A stretch of DNA of 64,000 bases from Viridibacterium sediminicola (GTDB taxonomy: Bacteria > Pseudomonadota > Gammaproteobacteria > Burkholderiales > Rhodocyclaceae), in NCBI RefSeq assembly GCF_039631295.1, contig NZ_JBDIVE010000008.1, forward strand, positions 124,001 through 188,000. The letters are read 5' to 3'. Of this stretch, positions 25,166-33,979 are shown piece by piece. The position numbers and the translations under genes are program-made. Within the stretch, counting starts at the first letter, position 1, and every line of letters begins with the position of its first letter. A model generated the notes under the pieces. That model saw nothing but the letters and a program-made list of their open reading frames with translations. It did not search any database and was not told the DNA's origin.

Positions 25166-26643
25166 GTGCCGACTCCTGATAGCTGTGAATGTTCGCTGCT
25201 GATCATCGCAGCCTTTGGCTTGATGCCCAGCAGCGCGCACAGTGTGCCGCGTCCGCTGGCCAGCAGGTCGAACAGGAAGACGATCGGGCTCAGCGCCATC
25301 AGCGGCGTGGTGTTGCGCCCGCAATAGGTCCGCGTGAGCACGGCACTGGCCGGCAGCGACTGCGGGCGTCCGTTGAGCCCATAGGCGCTGAGTGCGCACA
25401 AGGCCAGGCCGCAGGCGGCGGCAAGCCCCTGATCGAGGAAGAACATCGTCAGGCTGGCGCTGGCGAGCAGCAGCCACAACAGGCGCATCAGGCTGTCGGA
25501 GAGGCGGCCCAGCTGCGCCGGATGTGGTGCGCGCAGGCCGGGTTCGGCATAGCGGTCACGCGGCGTGCGGGCATTGAGCGCCAGCCAGTTGCCGCGTTGC
25601 TGCCAGGCGCTGCCGCTATGCCCGATGGCGACATACTCGTGACACAGAGCGATGCGATAGGCTTGCTGGGTGAGCTTGGCCAGCAGTTCGATCAGCGTGG
25701 TGGGTGAGAGCACGTCGATATCATGATCGCTGGCCGCCGAACGGCGGATGCCCAGCAGGGCCATGCCGGGCGGGATGTTGCGGATCTCTTCAACAGCCAG
25801 GTTGCCGCGCTGCAGACGTGTCAGGCGTTGCGCCAGGTCGCCGTGCGGGCTCTCGGTATCGGGCAGACAGTCGAGCAGGGCGCCCAGCGAGGGGTCGAAG
25901 AAGCGGCTGGCACAGGCGCGGATCAGATGCGGCGCGACGCTCTGTCTATCGTGCAGGGCCAGCAGGATCTCCCCGGCGCCGTGCTGCAAGCCAGCCTGGA
26001 AGCAGCGCTGGCTGGTGTCGCCGGAACGGCCTGCGGGCAGCGCCAGCAGACGCCCGGCCCAGTCCTTGGCGACGGCTTCGAGCACGCTTTGCGTGGCGCT
26101 GTCCTGTGTTCTGCACAGGGCCAGCACACGTAGGCGCTCAGCCGGGTAGTCCGACTTCTGCAGGCTGGCCAGCATGCTGGCCAGGCGCTGCGCGTCGAGG
26201 CTCTCGAAGACGACGGTGAGCAGCGGCCAGGGGGCGAAAGGCAGATGGCTGGGCGCCAGCGGCGTGCCGGAGAGCAGGCGGGCAAGGCTTTGCAGATTGT
26301 CACGCAAGAGCTGGAAGGCGAGGAACAGCAGCACAAACCAGAATCCCAGCTTGAACAGCTTGCCCGCGTCACTGTTGGCAAAGGCCGACTCATCTTCTGT
26401 GATCGGGCGCAGATGCAGTGTGCGCGATAGCTGCAGACTGAAATCGCTTGGCTCGTGCTCGTCCGGGAACAGGAAGTCCGGCGATGCCGGCTCGCGCTGC
26501 AGTTCCGCGTGCTGCGCCAGTTGCAGTCGGAGTGGGGCTTGCGCTGCGCTGGTCCCTGCGAGCATGCACAGGCAGAGCGCACAGCCTGCCAGGCGCAGGG
26601 TGCGCAGCAGGAAGTGCGCTGTGGCGTGCCAACTGTGTCTCAT
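25162..26643 (-). CDS. Degenerate glycosyltransferase-2/BcsA-like membrane protein
   Basis: 493 aa. Signal-like N terminus, membrane helix near 95-112 (LGFWFVLLFLAFQLL), GT-A-like domain about 138-345, then two membrane segments and a final one near 455. The GT2 scaffold is recognisable: MLASLQKSDYPAERLRVLAL, AGLQHGAGEILLALHDRQS, SFFDPSLGALLDC-like, and the segment after the acceptor site. The catalytic residues are not: the DxD position reads HDR, and QxxRW reads QQRGNW. So it is probably a pseudoenzyme or a very divergent synthase. First gene of an ATGA-coupled trio with the bactofilin-like and membrane proteins. Confidence 0.7.
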   Translation of the reverse strand: MRHSWHATAHFLLRTLRLAGCALCLCMLAGTSAAQAPLRLQLAQHAELQREPASPDFLFPDEHEPSDFSLQLSRTLHLRPITEDESAFANSDAGKLFKLGFWFVLLFLAFQLLRDNLQSLARLLSGTPLAPSHLPFAPWPLLTVVFESLDAQRLASMLASLQKSDYPAERLRVLALCRTQDSATQSVLEAVAKDWAGRLLALPAGRSGDTSQRCFQAGLQHGAGEILLALHDRQSVAPHLIRACASRFFDPSLGALLDCLPDTESPHGDLAQRLTRLQRGNLAVEEIRNIPPGMALLGIRRSAASDHDIDVLSPTTLIELLAKLTQQAYRIALCHEYVAIGHSGSAWQQRGNWLALNARTPRDRYAEPGLRAPHPAQLGRLSDSLMRLLWLLLASASLTMFFLDQGLAAACGLALCALSAYGLNGRPQSLPASAVLTRTYCGRNTTPLMALSPIVFLFDLLASGRGTLCALLGIKPKAAMISSEHSQLSGVGT

Positions 26644-26682
26644 CTATTTTTATTGGGATCAGGTCTGGCGCCGCGCCTGGGT

Positions 26683-27510
26683 TCAGGTGACTTCGAGGTT
26701 GTCGATCAGGCGCGTGCCATCGAGTCGCGCGGCCGCCAGAATCACCCGGCTGTCTCCCGGGCCGGGTTCGAGCAGATCGGCACGGCGGCGGATCGCAACA
26801 TAGTCCGGCTGCCAGCCATGCTGGCGCAGCTGTGCGCAGGCCGCCTCTTCCAGCGCGCGCAGATCCGTCGCGCCCGCATTCAAGGCCGCTGCGATGGCTT
26901 GCAGCTGGGCGTAGAGGCGCGGCGCTTCGGCGCGTGCGCTGGCCGACAGATAGCCATTGCGCGAGGAGAGGGCGAGTCCGTCGTCGGCGCGCACGGTGTC
27001 GCAGCCGACGACCTCAATGGGCATGTTGAGCTGCTCGACCATGTTGCGGATCACCATCAGCTGCTGGTAATCCTTCTTGCCCAGCAGCGCGGTGTGTGGC
27101 TGCACGATGTTGAACAGCTTGCACACCACCGTCGTCACACCCTGGAAGTGGCCCGGCCGTAAGGCGCCTTCGAGGATGTTGTCGTGCGCTGTCGCCGGCA
27201 CTACCACATAGCTTTGCGGCTGCGGATAGAGCGTGTTTTCGTCGGGCGCGAAGAGGTGCTGCACGCCCGCAGCCTGCAGCTTCTGGCAGTCGGCTTCGAA
27301 AGTACGCGGGTACTTGTCGAAATCCTCATGCGGGCCGAACTGCAGGCGATTGACGAAGATGCTCGCCACCACGCAGTCGGCGTGCGCATGGGCTTGCTGC
27401 ATCAGGCTCACATGGCCGGCGTGCAGATTGCCCATGGTGGGAGCAAAGGCTACTCGTCCAGCTTGCCGCAGCGCGGCGCGCAAGCTGGCAATCGATGTAT
27501 GGATCTGCAT
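26683..27510 (-). CDS. panC: Pantothenate synthetase
   Basis: 275 aa. Joins pantoate and beta-alanine with ATP in coenzyme A synthesis, in the cytoplasm. The HIGH-type motif is seen as PTMGNLHAGH (about residues 24-33), followed by SIFVNRLQFGPHEDFDKYPR and the C-terminal nucleotidylation part with KKDYQQLMVIRNMVEQLNMP and SSRNGYLS. Asn in VNRLQF and the KMSKS-like region are as expected. The bamD stop is 24 bp upstream on the same strand. panB is not in the window. Confidence 0.95.
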   Translation of the reverse strand: MQIHTSIASLRAALRQAGRVAFAPTMGNLHAGHVSLMQQAHAHADCVVASIFVNRLQFGPHEDFDKYPRTFEADCQKLQAAGVQHLFAPDENTLYPQPQSYVVVPATAHDNILEGALRPGHFQGVTTVVCKLFNIVQPHTALLGKKDYQQLMVIRNMVEQLNMPIEVVGCDTVRADDGLALSSRNGYLSASARAEAPRLYAQLQAIAAALNAGATDLRALEEAACAQLRQHGWQPDYVAIRRRADLLEPGPGDSRVILAAARLDGTRLIDNLEVT

Positions 27511-27533
27511 CGTTGTCGGTACCTTGGAAGCGC

Positions 27534-28319
27534 TCAGCGCTCGGGCGGTACGTAGTCGCGGCTGAGCCAGGCGCTGTTCGGGTAGTTCTGGCGCAGCACG
27601 CGTTCGGCGTCGACACGCAGCGACTCCAGCCCCATCTGCTTGTAGCTGGCCGCCATCAGCGCCAGGGTTTCCTCGATCACGCGTGAATCCGGGTGATTGC
27701 GCAGCAGGTCCTTGGCGCGGTTGGCGGCGGCCAGCGGCGCGCCACGGCGCAGGTAATAGCGTGCGATGTTCAGTTCGCCGCGGGCCAGAGCGTCGGCAAT
27801 GTTGATCATGCGCTGGCGCGAATCCGGTGCGTAGATGCTGTTCGGGTAGTTCTGCACCAGCTGCTTGAAGATGTCGAAAGCTTCACGCGTGGCCGCCAGG
27901 TCGAGATTGGCCATGTCGCGCTGATAGACGAAATTGAGGATTTCGTCTTCGGGCATCAGTGTGGACAACGCCTTCAGGTAGTAGGCGTAATCGACGTTCG
28001 GGTGCTGCGGGTATTGCTTGATGAAGCGGTCGCAGGCTGCGATGGCCGAGGCCGATTCATGCATGCGGTAGTAGGTATAGGCAATTTCGAGCTGCGCTTG
28101 CTGCGCCTGACGGCCGTAGGGGAAGGTGGCCTCCAGTTGTTCGAAGCCCTTGATCGCTTGTTCCCAGGAGCCTGAGGACTGCAGCGCCTTCGCTTCATCG
28201 AGCATGGCCTGCGGCGATTCGCCCTTGAGGCGGGGAGGTGTGCTGTCGCAAGCCGTGAGGCTGAGCATCAGGCAAAGAACGGCGACTACCGGTACACTGC
28301 TTGGGGTGAGCTTGAACAT
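27534..28319 (-). CDS. bamD: Outer membrane assembly lipoprotein BamD
   Basis: 261 aa. Lipoprotein signal ending in LTAC (about residue 24). TPR-type repeats: FEQLEATFPYGRQAQQAQLE, FIKQYPQHPNVDYAYYLKAL, FKQLVQNYPNSIYAPDSRQR, typical of BamD/ComL. Essential component of the BAM complex that inserts beta-barrel proteins into the outer membrane. Divergent from rluD, an arrangement conserved in several betaproteobacteria. The promoter on the minus strand has a good TATAAT box. Confidence 0.95.
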   Translation of the reverse strand: MFKLTPSSVPVVAVLCLMLSLTACDSTPPRLKGESPQAMLDEAKALQSSGSWEQAIKGFEQLEATFPYGRQAQQAQLEIAYTYYRMHESASAIAACDRFIKQYPQHPNVDYAYYLKALSTLMPEDEILNFVYQRDMANLDLAATREAFDIFKQLVQNYPNSIYAPDSRQRMINIADALARGELNIARYYLRRGAPLAAANRAKDLLRNHPDSRVIEETLALMAASYKQMGLESLRVDAERVLRQNYPNSAWLSRDYVPPER

Positions 28320-29289
28320 TCCGACACCACTGACAAAAGAGTCCGCCGATTATAGCGGAAGGGCTGAGCCGCCGACGCTCGACATGCAAGTGCCGCGTGA
28401 GCTGGCCGGCATGCGCCTCGATGCGGCCATCGCAAAACTGCTACCGGAGCACTCGCGCAGCCGTCTGCAAGCGTGGATCCGCGAGGGTCGCGTCAGCCTC
28501 AAAGGCACGCCGGTGCTCGATACGCGCTTCCGGCTGGCGGGCGACGAGGACCTGCAGATCCGGCCCGCACTCGCCGATACCGAGCTGGCCAGCGAGCCTG
28601 AAAATATTCCCATTGATGTGGTCTTCGAAGACGAACACATCATCGTGATCAACAAGGCAGCCGGTCTGGTGGTCCATCCGGGCAGCGGTAATCCGCAAGG
28701 CACCTTGCAGAACGCGCTGCTGGCGCACGACATTTCGCTCAAGGGTTTGCAGCGCGCCGGCATCGTCCATCGCCTGGACAAGGAAACCTCGGGCCTGATG
28801 GTGGTGGCGCGCAGCCTGATCGCGCAGACCGACCTGGTGCGCCAGCTGCAAGAGCGCAGCGTCAAGCGCCATTACGCGGCGCTGGTGATGGGGCAGCCGA
28901 TTCCTTCCGGCACCGTTGATGCGCCGATCGGCCGTCACCCGACGCAGCGCGTACGCATGGCGGTGGTCGATTCGGGCAAGGAGGCGCGCACGCATTTCAA
29001 GGTGGTCGAGCGCTTCAACAACTGTGCGCTGGTTGAATGTGCGCTGGAATCGGGGCGCACGCATCAGATCCGCGTGCACATGACCCACATCGGTCACCCT
29101 CTGGTGGGCGATCCGGTCTATGGCGGGCGTCGTCCGCCACCACCGGCCGCCAAGGATTTCAAGCGCCAGGCCCTGCACGCTTTTCGCCTTGGCCTGATTC
29201 ATCCGCTGACACGCCAGGCCATGCAGTGGGAAGTGCCGCTGGCCGCTGACTTCCAGGCCTTGCTCGAAGCTTTGCGGGCGAGCAGCTGA
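28306..29289 (+). CDS. rluD: 23S rRNA pseudouridine synthase RluD
   Basis: Start at GTG 28306 gives 327 aa, closer to family length, and overlaps the bamD start by 14 bp; ATG 28384 gives 301 aa but would trim the usual N-terminal strand, and neither has a clear ribosome binding site. N-terminal S4 domain (VPRELAGMRLDAAIAKLLPE), then the RsuA/RluA catalytic signature GIVHRLDKETSGLMVV with catalytic Asp, and C-terminal GRTHQIRVHMTHIGHPLVGD. Modifies positions 1911/1915/1917 of helix 69 in 23S rRNA. Followed 3 bp later by pgeF. Confidence 0.93.
   Translation: MSLNIPTPLTKESADYSGRAEPPTLDMQVPRELAGMRLDAAIAKLLPEHSRSRLQAWIREGRVSLKGTPVLDTRFRLAGDEDLQIRPALADTELASEPENIPIDVVFEDEHIIVINKAAGLVVHPGSGNPQGTLQNALLAHDISLKGLQRAGIVHRLDKETSGLMVVARSLIAQTDLVRQLQERSVKRHYAALVMGQPIPSGTVDAPIGRHPTQRVRMAVVDSGKEARTHFKVVERFNNCALVECALESGRTHQIRVHMTHIGHPLVGDPVYGGRRPPPPAAKDFKRQALHAFRLGLIHPLTRQAMQWEVPLAADFQALLEALRASS
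28349..28354 (-). promoter_or_regulatory. -10 box of the bamD promoter
   Basis: TATAAT on the minus strand, 30 bp upstream of the bamD start. A matching -35 is not obvious. It lies inside the putative 5' end of rluD. Confidence 0.5.
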
Positions 29290-29292
29290 AGC

Positions 29293-30039
29293 ATGGCTGA
29301 GCTGCCTTTCATCACCCCCGACTGGCCCGCGCCCGCGCGCGTCAAAGCGCTGGTGACGACGCGCGCCGGCGGCGTCAGTGTGGCGCCGTGGAACAGCTTC
29401 AATCTCGGCCTGCACGTGGGCGATGATGCGCAGCACGTGGCGGAAAACCGCCGCCGCCTGCGCGCGCAGCTGCCGGCCGAACCGCGCTGGCTTGATCAGG
29501 TGCACGGCACCAGCGTCTGGACTTGCGAGCAAGCCGGCCCGGCCAGTGCCGATGCGCTGGTGACGCGCTTGCCGGCGCAGGTTTGCGCGATCATGACGGC
29601 CGACTGTCTGCCGGTGCTGTTCACCAATCAAGCCGGTACTGTCGTCGCGGCTGCGCATGCGGGCTGGCGCGGCCTGTGCGCCGGCGTGCTTGAACGTAGT
29701 CTGGAGGCCATGCAGGAACCTGCCGGGGCGGTGATGGCCTGGCTGGGGCCGGCCATCGGGCCGCAGCAATTCGAGGTCGGGCCGGAAGTGCGCGCAGCTT
29801 TCATCGAACAGGCCGCCGAGGCGGCAGAAGCCTTTGTGCCCGGAGCTGAAGACCGCTACTTGGCCGACATCTACCAGCTGGCTCGCCAGCGTCTCTGTGC
29901 CGCCGGCATGCGCGCCGAGGCCATTTACGGCGGTGGCTTGTGCACTGTCAGCGAGCCGCAGCGCTTCTTCTCCTATCGCCGCGATCGCGTGACCGGGCGC
30001 ATGGCCAGTCTGATCTGGCTAGATCAGGGAGGTGACTGA
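29293..30039 (+). CDS. pgeF: Peptidoglycan editing factor PgeF (polyphenol oxidase/laccase domain, YfiH)
   Basis: 248 aa. YfiH/DUF152 family: RAGGVSVAPWNSFNLGLHVG near residue 25 and the active-site block QVHGTSVW, ADCLPVLF, AAHAGWRGL with conserved His and Cys that bind zinc. PgeF removes non-canonical amino acids from murein precursors; related enzymes have phenol oxidase activity. In operon with rluD, 3 bp downstream, a pairing seen in many proteobacteria. The last 16 bp overlap the convergent small membrane gene. Confidence 0.93.
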   Translation: MAELPFITPDWPAPARVKALVTTRAGGVSVAPWNSFNLGLHVGDDAQHVAENRRRLRAQLPAEPRWLDQVHGTSVWTCEQAGPASADALVTRLPAQVCAIMTADCLPVLFTNQAGTVVAAAHAGWRGLCAGVLERSLEAMQEPAGAVMAWLGPAIGPQQFEVGPEVRAAFIEQAAEAAEAFVPGAEDRYLADIYQLARQRLCAAGMRAEAIYGGGLCTVSEPQRFFSYRRDRVTGRMASLIWLDQGGD

Positions 30040-30212
30040 GCGTCTTGTTGCTTAGCCGCTTGCGGGCGTCTGCGTACGAAGATGTACCAGATGATCGACA
30101 GCGGCAGTGGCCCCCAGGCAATAAAACCGAGCACCCCTGCAATCAGCGATTCACTGCCCAGTGAGAGCATGAGGGCGACATAGATCCAGGCAATAACGAT
30201 GGTCATGAACAT
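30024..30212 (-). CDS. Small hypothetical membrane protein
   Basis: 62 aa from ATG 30212; the frame is open to 30317 but the extra part is Arg/Gln-rich without a ribosome binding site. Two membrane segments (MTIVIAWIYVALMLSLG and AGVLGFIAWGPLPLSIIWYI) and a basic tail (FVRRRPQAAKQQ). Its 3' end overlaps pgeF by 16 bp. No family recognised; small YkvA-like or TM helper proteins of this kind are common in betaproteobacteria. Confidence 0.55.
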   Translation of the reverse strand: MFMTIVIAWIYVALMLSLGSESLIAGVLGFIAWGPLPLSIIWYIFVRRRPQAAKQQDAQSPP

Positions 30213-30367
30213 AAGCTTGACGAGTCTATTGTGCGGTGCAAAAATCCAGACGCGAAATGCTCTTTGAGCGCGCTGTTCGCCGCCTTGTATCACCGCTTTG
30301 TGCCGTACCTGTAGCAAATTAGTTTCACACTTGCTTCACACCAAGACACTTCAAACGGGTTTTTACA

Positions 30368-32125
30368 ATGACTATGACGCCAGAGCAGTCCCGCGAATCG
30401 CTTGAAGCCATGATGCGCGCAGGTCAGGCCTTCATGCAGAATTTTTTCCAGCAGTTCTCCCAGATTCCCAATGCCGCCGCCGCACCGGCGCCGGTTCCAC
30501 CGGTTGCCCTGCCGGGTTTGTCCAGTCTCGGCGTCGATGCCGAAAAATTCGCCCAGCTGCAGCGCGAGCACCTGGAGCAGCACGCCAAGCTGTGGGCCAG
30601 TGTCGCTGCCCGCAAGGCTGACGAGCCGGCGGCCGAACCTGTGGTGGCGGCCGTCGCCAAGGATCGCCGCTTTGCCGCTCCGGCCTGGTCGGCCAGTCCG
30701 TTCTACGATTATCTGCGTCAAGCCTATGTGCTGAACTCGCAGTTCCTCACCGCCGTCACCGAAGCGCTGCCGATCAATGACAAGGGCGCCAAGAGCCGTC
30801 TGCAGTTCATGACCAAGCAGTACGTCGAAGCGCTGTCGCCAGCCAACTTCGCGGCCACCAATCCCGAATTCGTGCAGCGTGCGCTCGACACCAAGGGCGA
30901 GAGCATCACCGCCGGCATCATGAACATGATTGCCGACATGGAAAAAGGCCGCATCTCGATGACCGATGACACCGCCTTCGAGGTCGGAGTGAATCTGGCG
31001 ACCACGCAAGGCTCGGTGATCTACGAGAACGAGGTGATGCAGCTGATCCAGTACGCGCCGCTGAGCGAAAAGGTCAGCGAAACGCCGTTCCTGATCGTGC
31101 CGCCGTGCATCAACAAGTATTACATCCTCGACCTGCAGGCCGAAAACTCCTTCGTGCGCTACGTGGTGGAGCAGGGCTTCACGGTCTTCCTGGTGTCCTG
31201 GCGCAATCCCAAGGCCGAGCAGTCCACGCTCAGCTGGGACGACTACGTCGGCGATGGCGTGCTCAAGGCCATCGATGTGGTGCGCGAGGTGAGCAAGGTT
31301 GCCAAGCCCAATATCCTCGGCTTCTGCATTGGCGGCACCCTGGTTGCCAGCGCGCTGGCTGTGGCTTACGCGCGTGGTGAAGATCCGGTCGAGAGCGTCA
31401 CCTTCCTGACCACGCTGCTGGATTTCTCCGATACCGGCGAGATCGCCTGCTTTGTCGACGAGACCGCCGTGGCGGCCAAGGAAGCCACCATCGGCAATGG
31501 CGGCCTGCTCAATGGTCGCGAGCTGTCGAACATCTTCTCCAGCCTGCGCCCGAATGACCTGATCTGGAACTACGTCGTCGACAACTACCTCAAGGGCAAC
31601 AAGCCGCCGGCCTTCGACCTGCTGTACTGGAACTCCGACAGCACCAATATGCCCGGCCCCTTTGCAGCGTGGTATCTGCGCAACACCTACCTCGAAAACA
31701 ATCTGCGCATTCCGGGCAAGCTCGAAGTGCTCGGCGAGAAGGTCGATCTGGGGCGCATCAAGGTGCCGGCTTATTTCATGGCAGCGCGCGAAGACCATAT
31801 CGTGCCCTGGCAGACCGCTTACCTGGGCCGTCGTCTGGTCTCCGGGGAGACCACCTTCGTGCTCGGCGCTTCCGGGCATATTGCTGGCGTCGTCAATCCG
31901 GCGGCGAAGAACAAGCGCAGCTACTGGGTCGGTGAACAGGATGCCGCCAGCGCTGAAGAATGGTTCAATGCAGCCCAGGAGCAGAAAGGCAGCTGGTGGC
32001 CGCACTGGATCGAATGGCTGCGCGCGCGTAGTGGCAAGCAGATTGCTACTCGCACGCGTCTGGGCAATCGCCAGTACAAACAGATGGAGGCTGCACCCGG
32101 TCGCTACGTCAAGGAAATGCTCTGA
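30368..32125 (+). CDS. phaC: Class I poly(3-hydroxyalkanoate) synthase
   Basis: 585 aa, typical for class I PhaC. The catalytic lipase-like box GFCIGG contains the nucleophile Cys320; Asp near 476 (AREDHIVPW) and His near 503 (GASGHIAG) complete the triad. The N-terminal 100 residues are Ala/Pro-rich. Polymerises (R)-3-hydroxyacyl-CoA at the surface of PHA granules. First gene of phaC-phaB-phaB-phaR; no phaA (beta-ketothiolase) or phasin gene is adjacent. The nearby ATG at 30374 could be the start; the ribosome binding site is weak. Confidence 0.95.
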   Translation: MTMTPEQSRESLEAMMRAGQAFMQNFFQQFSQIPNAAAAPAPVPPVALPGLSSLGVDAEKFAQLQREHLEQHAKLWASVAARKADEPAAEPVVAAVAKDRRFAAPAWSASPFYDYLRQAYVLNSQFLTAVTEALPINDKGAKSRLQFMTKQYVEALSPANFAATNPEFVQRALDTKGESITAGIMNMIADMEKGRISMTDDTAFEVGVNLATTQGSVIYENEVMQLIQYAPLSEKVSETPFLIVPPCINKYYILDLQAENSFVRYVVEQGFTVFLVSWRNPKAEQSTLSWDDYVGDGVLKAIDVVREVSKVAKPNILGFCIGGTLVASALAVAYARGEDPVESVTFLTTLLDFSDTGEIACFVDETAVAAKEATIGNGGLLNGRELSNIFSSLRPNDLIWNYVVDNYLKGNKPPAFDLLYWNSDSTNMPGPFAAWYLRNTYLENNLRIPGKLEVLGEKVDLGRIKVPAYFMAAREDHIVPWQTAYLGRRLVSGETTFVLGASGHIAGVVNPAAKNKRSYWVGEQDAASAEEWFNAAQEQKGSWWPHWIEWLRARSGKQIATRTRLGNRQYKQMEAAPGRYVKEML

Positions 32126-32201
32126 ACAGGTGCTGCGCGATCGGTCCGCGTCGCGCAGCGCTGATACCGACGACGGACATCCAAAAACAGAGGAGACAGG
32201 T

Positions 32202-32942
32202 ATGGTTCGCAATGCATTGGTAACGGGTGGCATGGGTGGTCTGGGTGAAGCGATCTGTATCAAGCTCGCAGCGCTTGGCTACAAGGTCGCCACCACGTAC
32301 TCGCCCGGCAATACCACGGCGGACGAATGGCTGACCCGCATGCATCACCTGGGCTATGCCTTCAAGGGTTACAAATGCGATGTCACCGATTTCGACTCGG
32401 CCAAGGCCTGCGTGCAGCAGTTCAATGCCGAGATCGGCCAGGTCGATGTGCTGGTCAACAACGCCGGCATCACGCGTGACATGACCTTCAAGAAAATGAG
32501 CAAGGCCGAGTGGGATGCCGTCGTGCACACCAATCTGGACTCGGTTTTCAACCTCACCAAGCAAGTGATGGACGGCATGACCGAGCGCCGCTGGGGACGC
32601 ATCATCAATGTCTCGTCGGTCAATGGTCAGAAGGGCGCTTTCGGTCAGACCAACTATGCCGCCGCCAAGGCCGGCATGCATGGTTTCACCAAGGCGCTGG
32701 CGCTGGAAGTGGCGCGTCACGGTGTGACGGTCAACACCATCTCGCCCGGTTACATCGGTACCAAGATGGTGACGGCGATTCCGCAGGAAATCCTGGAGTC
32801 GAAGATCCTGCCGCAGATTCCGGTGGGTCGTCTGGGCAAGCCCGATGAAATCGCTGGCCTGGTGGCCTATCTGGCCTCGGAGGAAGCGGCTTTTCTCACC
32901 GGCGCCAATATCTCGATCAACGGGGGGCAGCACATGTACTGA
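32202..32942 (+). CDS. phaB: Acetoacetyl-CoA reductase, first copy
   Basis: 246 aa, FabG-like SDR, start at ATG 32202 with AGGAGACAGG 5-14 bp upstream (a longer frame exists upstream but overlaps phaC). TGGMGGLGEAI near residue 9, NNAGITRD near 87, catalytic Ser-Tyr-Lys in SSVNGQKGAFGQTNYAAAK. PhaB reduces acetoacetyl-CoA to (R)-3-hydroxybutyryl-CoA with NADPH for PhaC. The sequence TGGMGGLG and QKGAFGQTNYAAAK match PhaB better than FabG. Followed 90 bp later by a second phaB. Confidence 0.92.
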   Translation: MVRNALVTGGMGGLGEAICIKLAALGYKVATTYSPGNTTADEWLTRMHHLGYAFKGYKCDVTDFDSAKACVQQFNAEIGQVDVLVNNAGITRDMTFKKMSKAEWDAVVHTNLDSVFNLTKQVMDGMTERRWGRIINVSSVNGQKGAFGQTNYAAAKAGMHGFTKALALEVARHGVTVNTISPGYIGTKMVTAIPQEILESKILPQIPVGRLGKPDEIAGLVAYLASEEAAFLTGANISINGGQHMY

Positions 32943-33032
32943 GGGGCGTTTGCCGTGTTGGCGGACGTACATGTCCGGCGACCGATTCCCCGTCGGCAGC
33001 CGGACAGAATCTGAATGAGCGAGAGGTAGATC

Positions 33033-33773
33033 ATGGCAAAGAATGTGGCACTGGTAACGGGCGGCATGGGTGGTCTGGGCACCGCCATCTGCAAGGCGCT
33101 GGCCGATGATGGCTGGAAGGTCGTGGCCAACTGTCTGCCCGGGTTCGCCCCCAAGGACGAGTGGCTGGCCAAGACCAAGGCTGATGGTTACGAGTTCTTT
33201 GTCGGTGAGGCAGATGTGACCGACTACGAGCAGTGTGCGGCAATGGTGCAGAAGATCGAGGCCGAAATCGGCCAGATCGATGTGCTGGTCAACAACGCCG
33301 GCATCACGCGTGACGGCATGTTCCGCAAGATGGAAAAGACGCAGTGGGATGCAGTGCTGTCGACCAATCTGGATTCGGTTTTCAATGTCACCCGCCCAAT
33401 CCTGCCGGCGATGGCCGAGCGTGGTTTTGGCCGCGTCATCAATATCTCCTCGGTCAATGGCGTCAAGGGGCAGTTCGGTCAGGCCAACTACTCGGCCGCC
33501 AAGGCCGGCATCCTGGGTCTGACCAAGGCACTGGCGCAGGAGGTGGCCAAGAAGGGCGTGACGGTCAACGCGATTGCCCCGGGCTATATCGGCACCGACA
33601 TGGTCATGGCGATCAAGGAAGAAGTGCGCGAGGCGATCATCGCCACGGTGCCTGCCGGTCGTCTGGGCAAGCCGGAAGAAATCGGTGATCTGTGCGCTTA
33701 CCTGGCTTCCGACAAGGCCGGCTACATCACCGGTGCAACCATCAATATCAATGGCGGTCTACACATGGGTTGA
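33033..33773 (+). CDS. phaB: Acetoacetyl-CoA reductase, second copy
   Basis: 246 aa, the same length as the first copy and very similar throughout (e.g. TGGMGGLGTAI, NNAGITRDGMF, SSVNGVKGQFGQANYSAAK), but not identical, so an old tandem duplication. Catalytic Ser-Tyr-Lys intact. GAGAGGT ribosome binding site. Two paralogues may differ in cofactor or substrate preference (inference). Ends in a strong hairpin. Confidence 0.92.
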   Translation: MAKNVALVTGGMGGLGTAICKALADDGWKVVANCLPGFAPKDEWLAKTKADGYEFFVGEADVTDYEQCAAMVQKIEAEIGQIDVLVNNAGITRDGMFRKMEKTQWDAVLSTNLDSVFNVTRPILPAMAERGFGRVINISSVNGVKGQFGQANYSAAKAGILGLTKALAQEVAKKGVTVNAIAPGYIGTDMVMAIKEEVREAIIATVPAGRLGKPEEIGDLCAYLASDKAGYITGATININGGLHMG

Positions 33774-33782
33774 GCGTAGTGC

Positions 33783-33811
33783 GCTCATGCTGCTAACCCG
33801 GCAGCATGAGC
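33783..33811 (+). terminator. Hairpin after the second phaB
   Basis: Perfect 11 bp stem GCTCATGCTGC/GCAGCATGAGC with 7 nt loop, starting 10 bp past the stop. No T-tract, but the position suggests the end of the phaCBB message before phaR. Confidence 0.5.
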
Positions 33812-33882
33812 CGCCTGTGCTACAGCGAGAACTAGTTCCGCGCTGGTGTTTGAATTTCTTTGCGGGGCTGAATTTTTCGCGC

Positions 33883-33891
33883 TGTTATAAT
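33883..33891 (+). promoter_or_regulatory. phaR: Extended -10 promoter for phaR
   Basis: TGTTATAAT: perfect TATAAT preceded by an extended TGn. No good -35 at the standard distance; extended -10 promoters can do without. About 90 bp upstream of the phaR ATG. Confidence 0.55.
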
Positions 33892-33979
33892 CGCAGCAAA
33901 ACACACAAGGCGACGCGACGGGTAAATTGTTATTACCGGGCACAGCGCCATAACCAGCAGCAGGAATGCGGAGGAAGAC

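Noticed and set aside
27534..27620. Overlap of panC and bamD into one fused gene
   Set aside because: Separate start and stop codons with a 23 bp gap.
30290..32263. 657-codon minus-strand frame
   Set aside because: Shadow of phaC, no recognisable domain.
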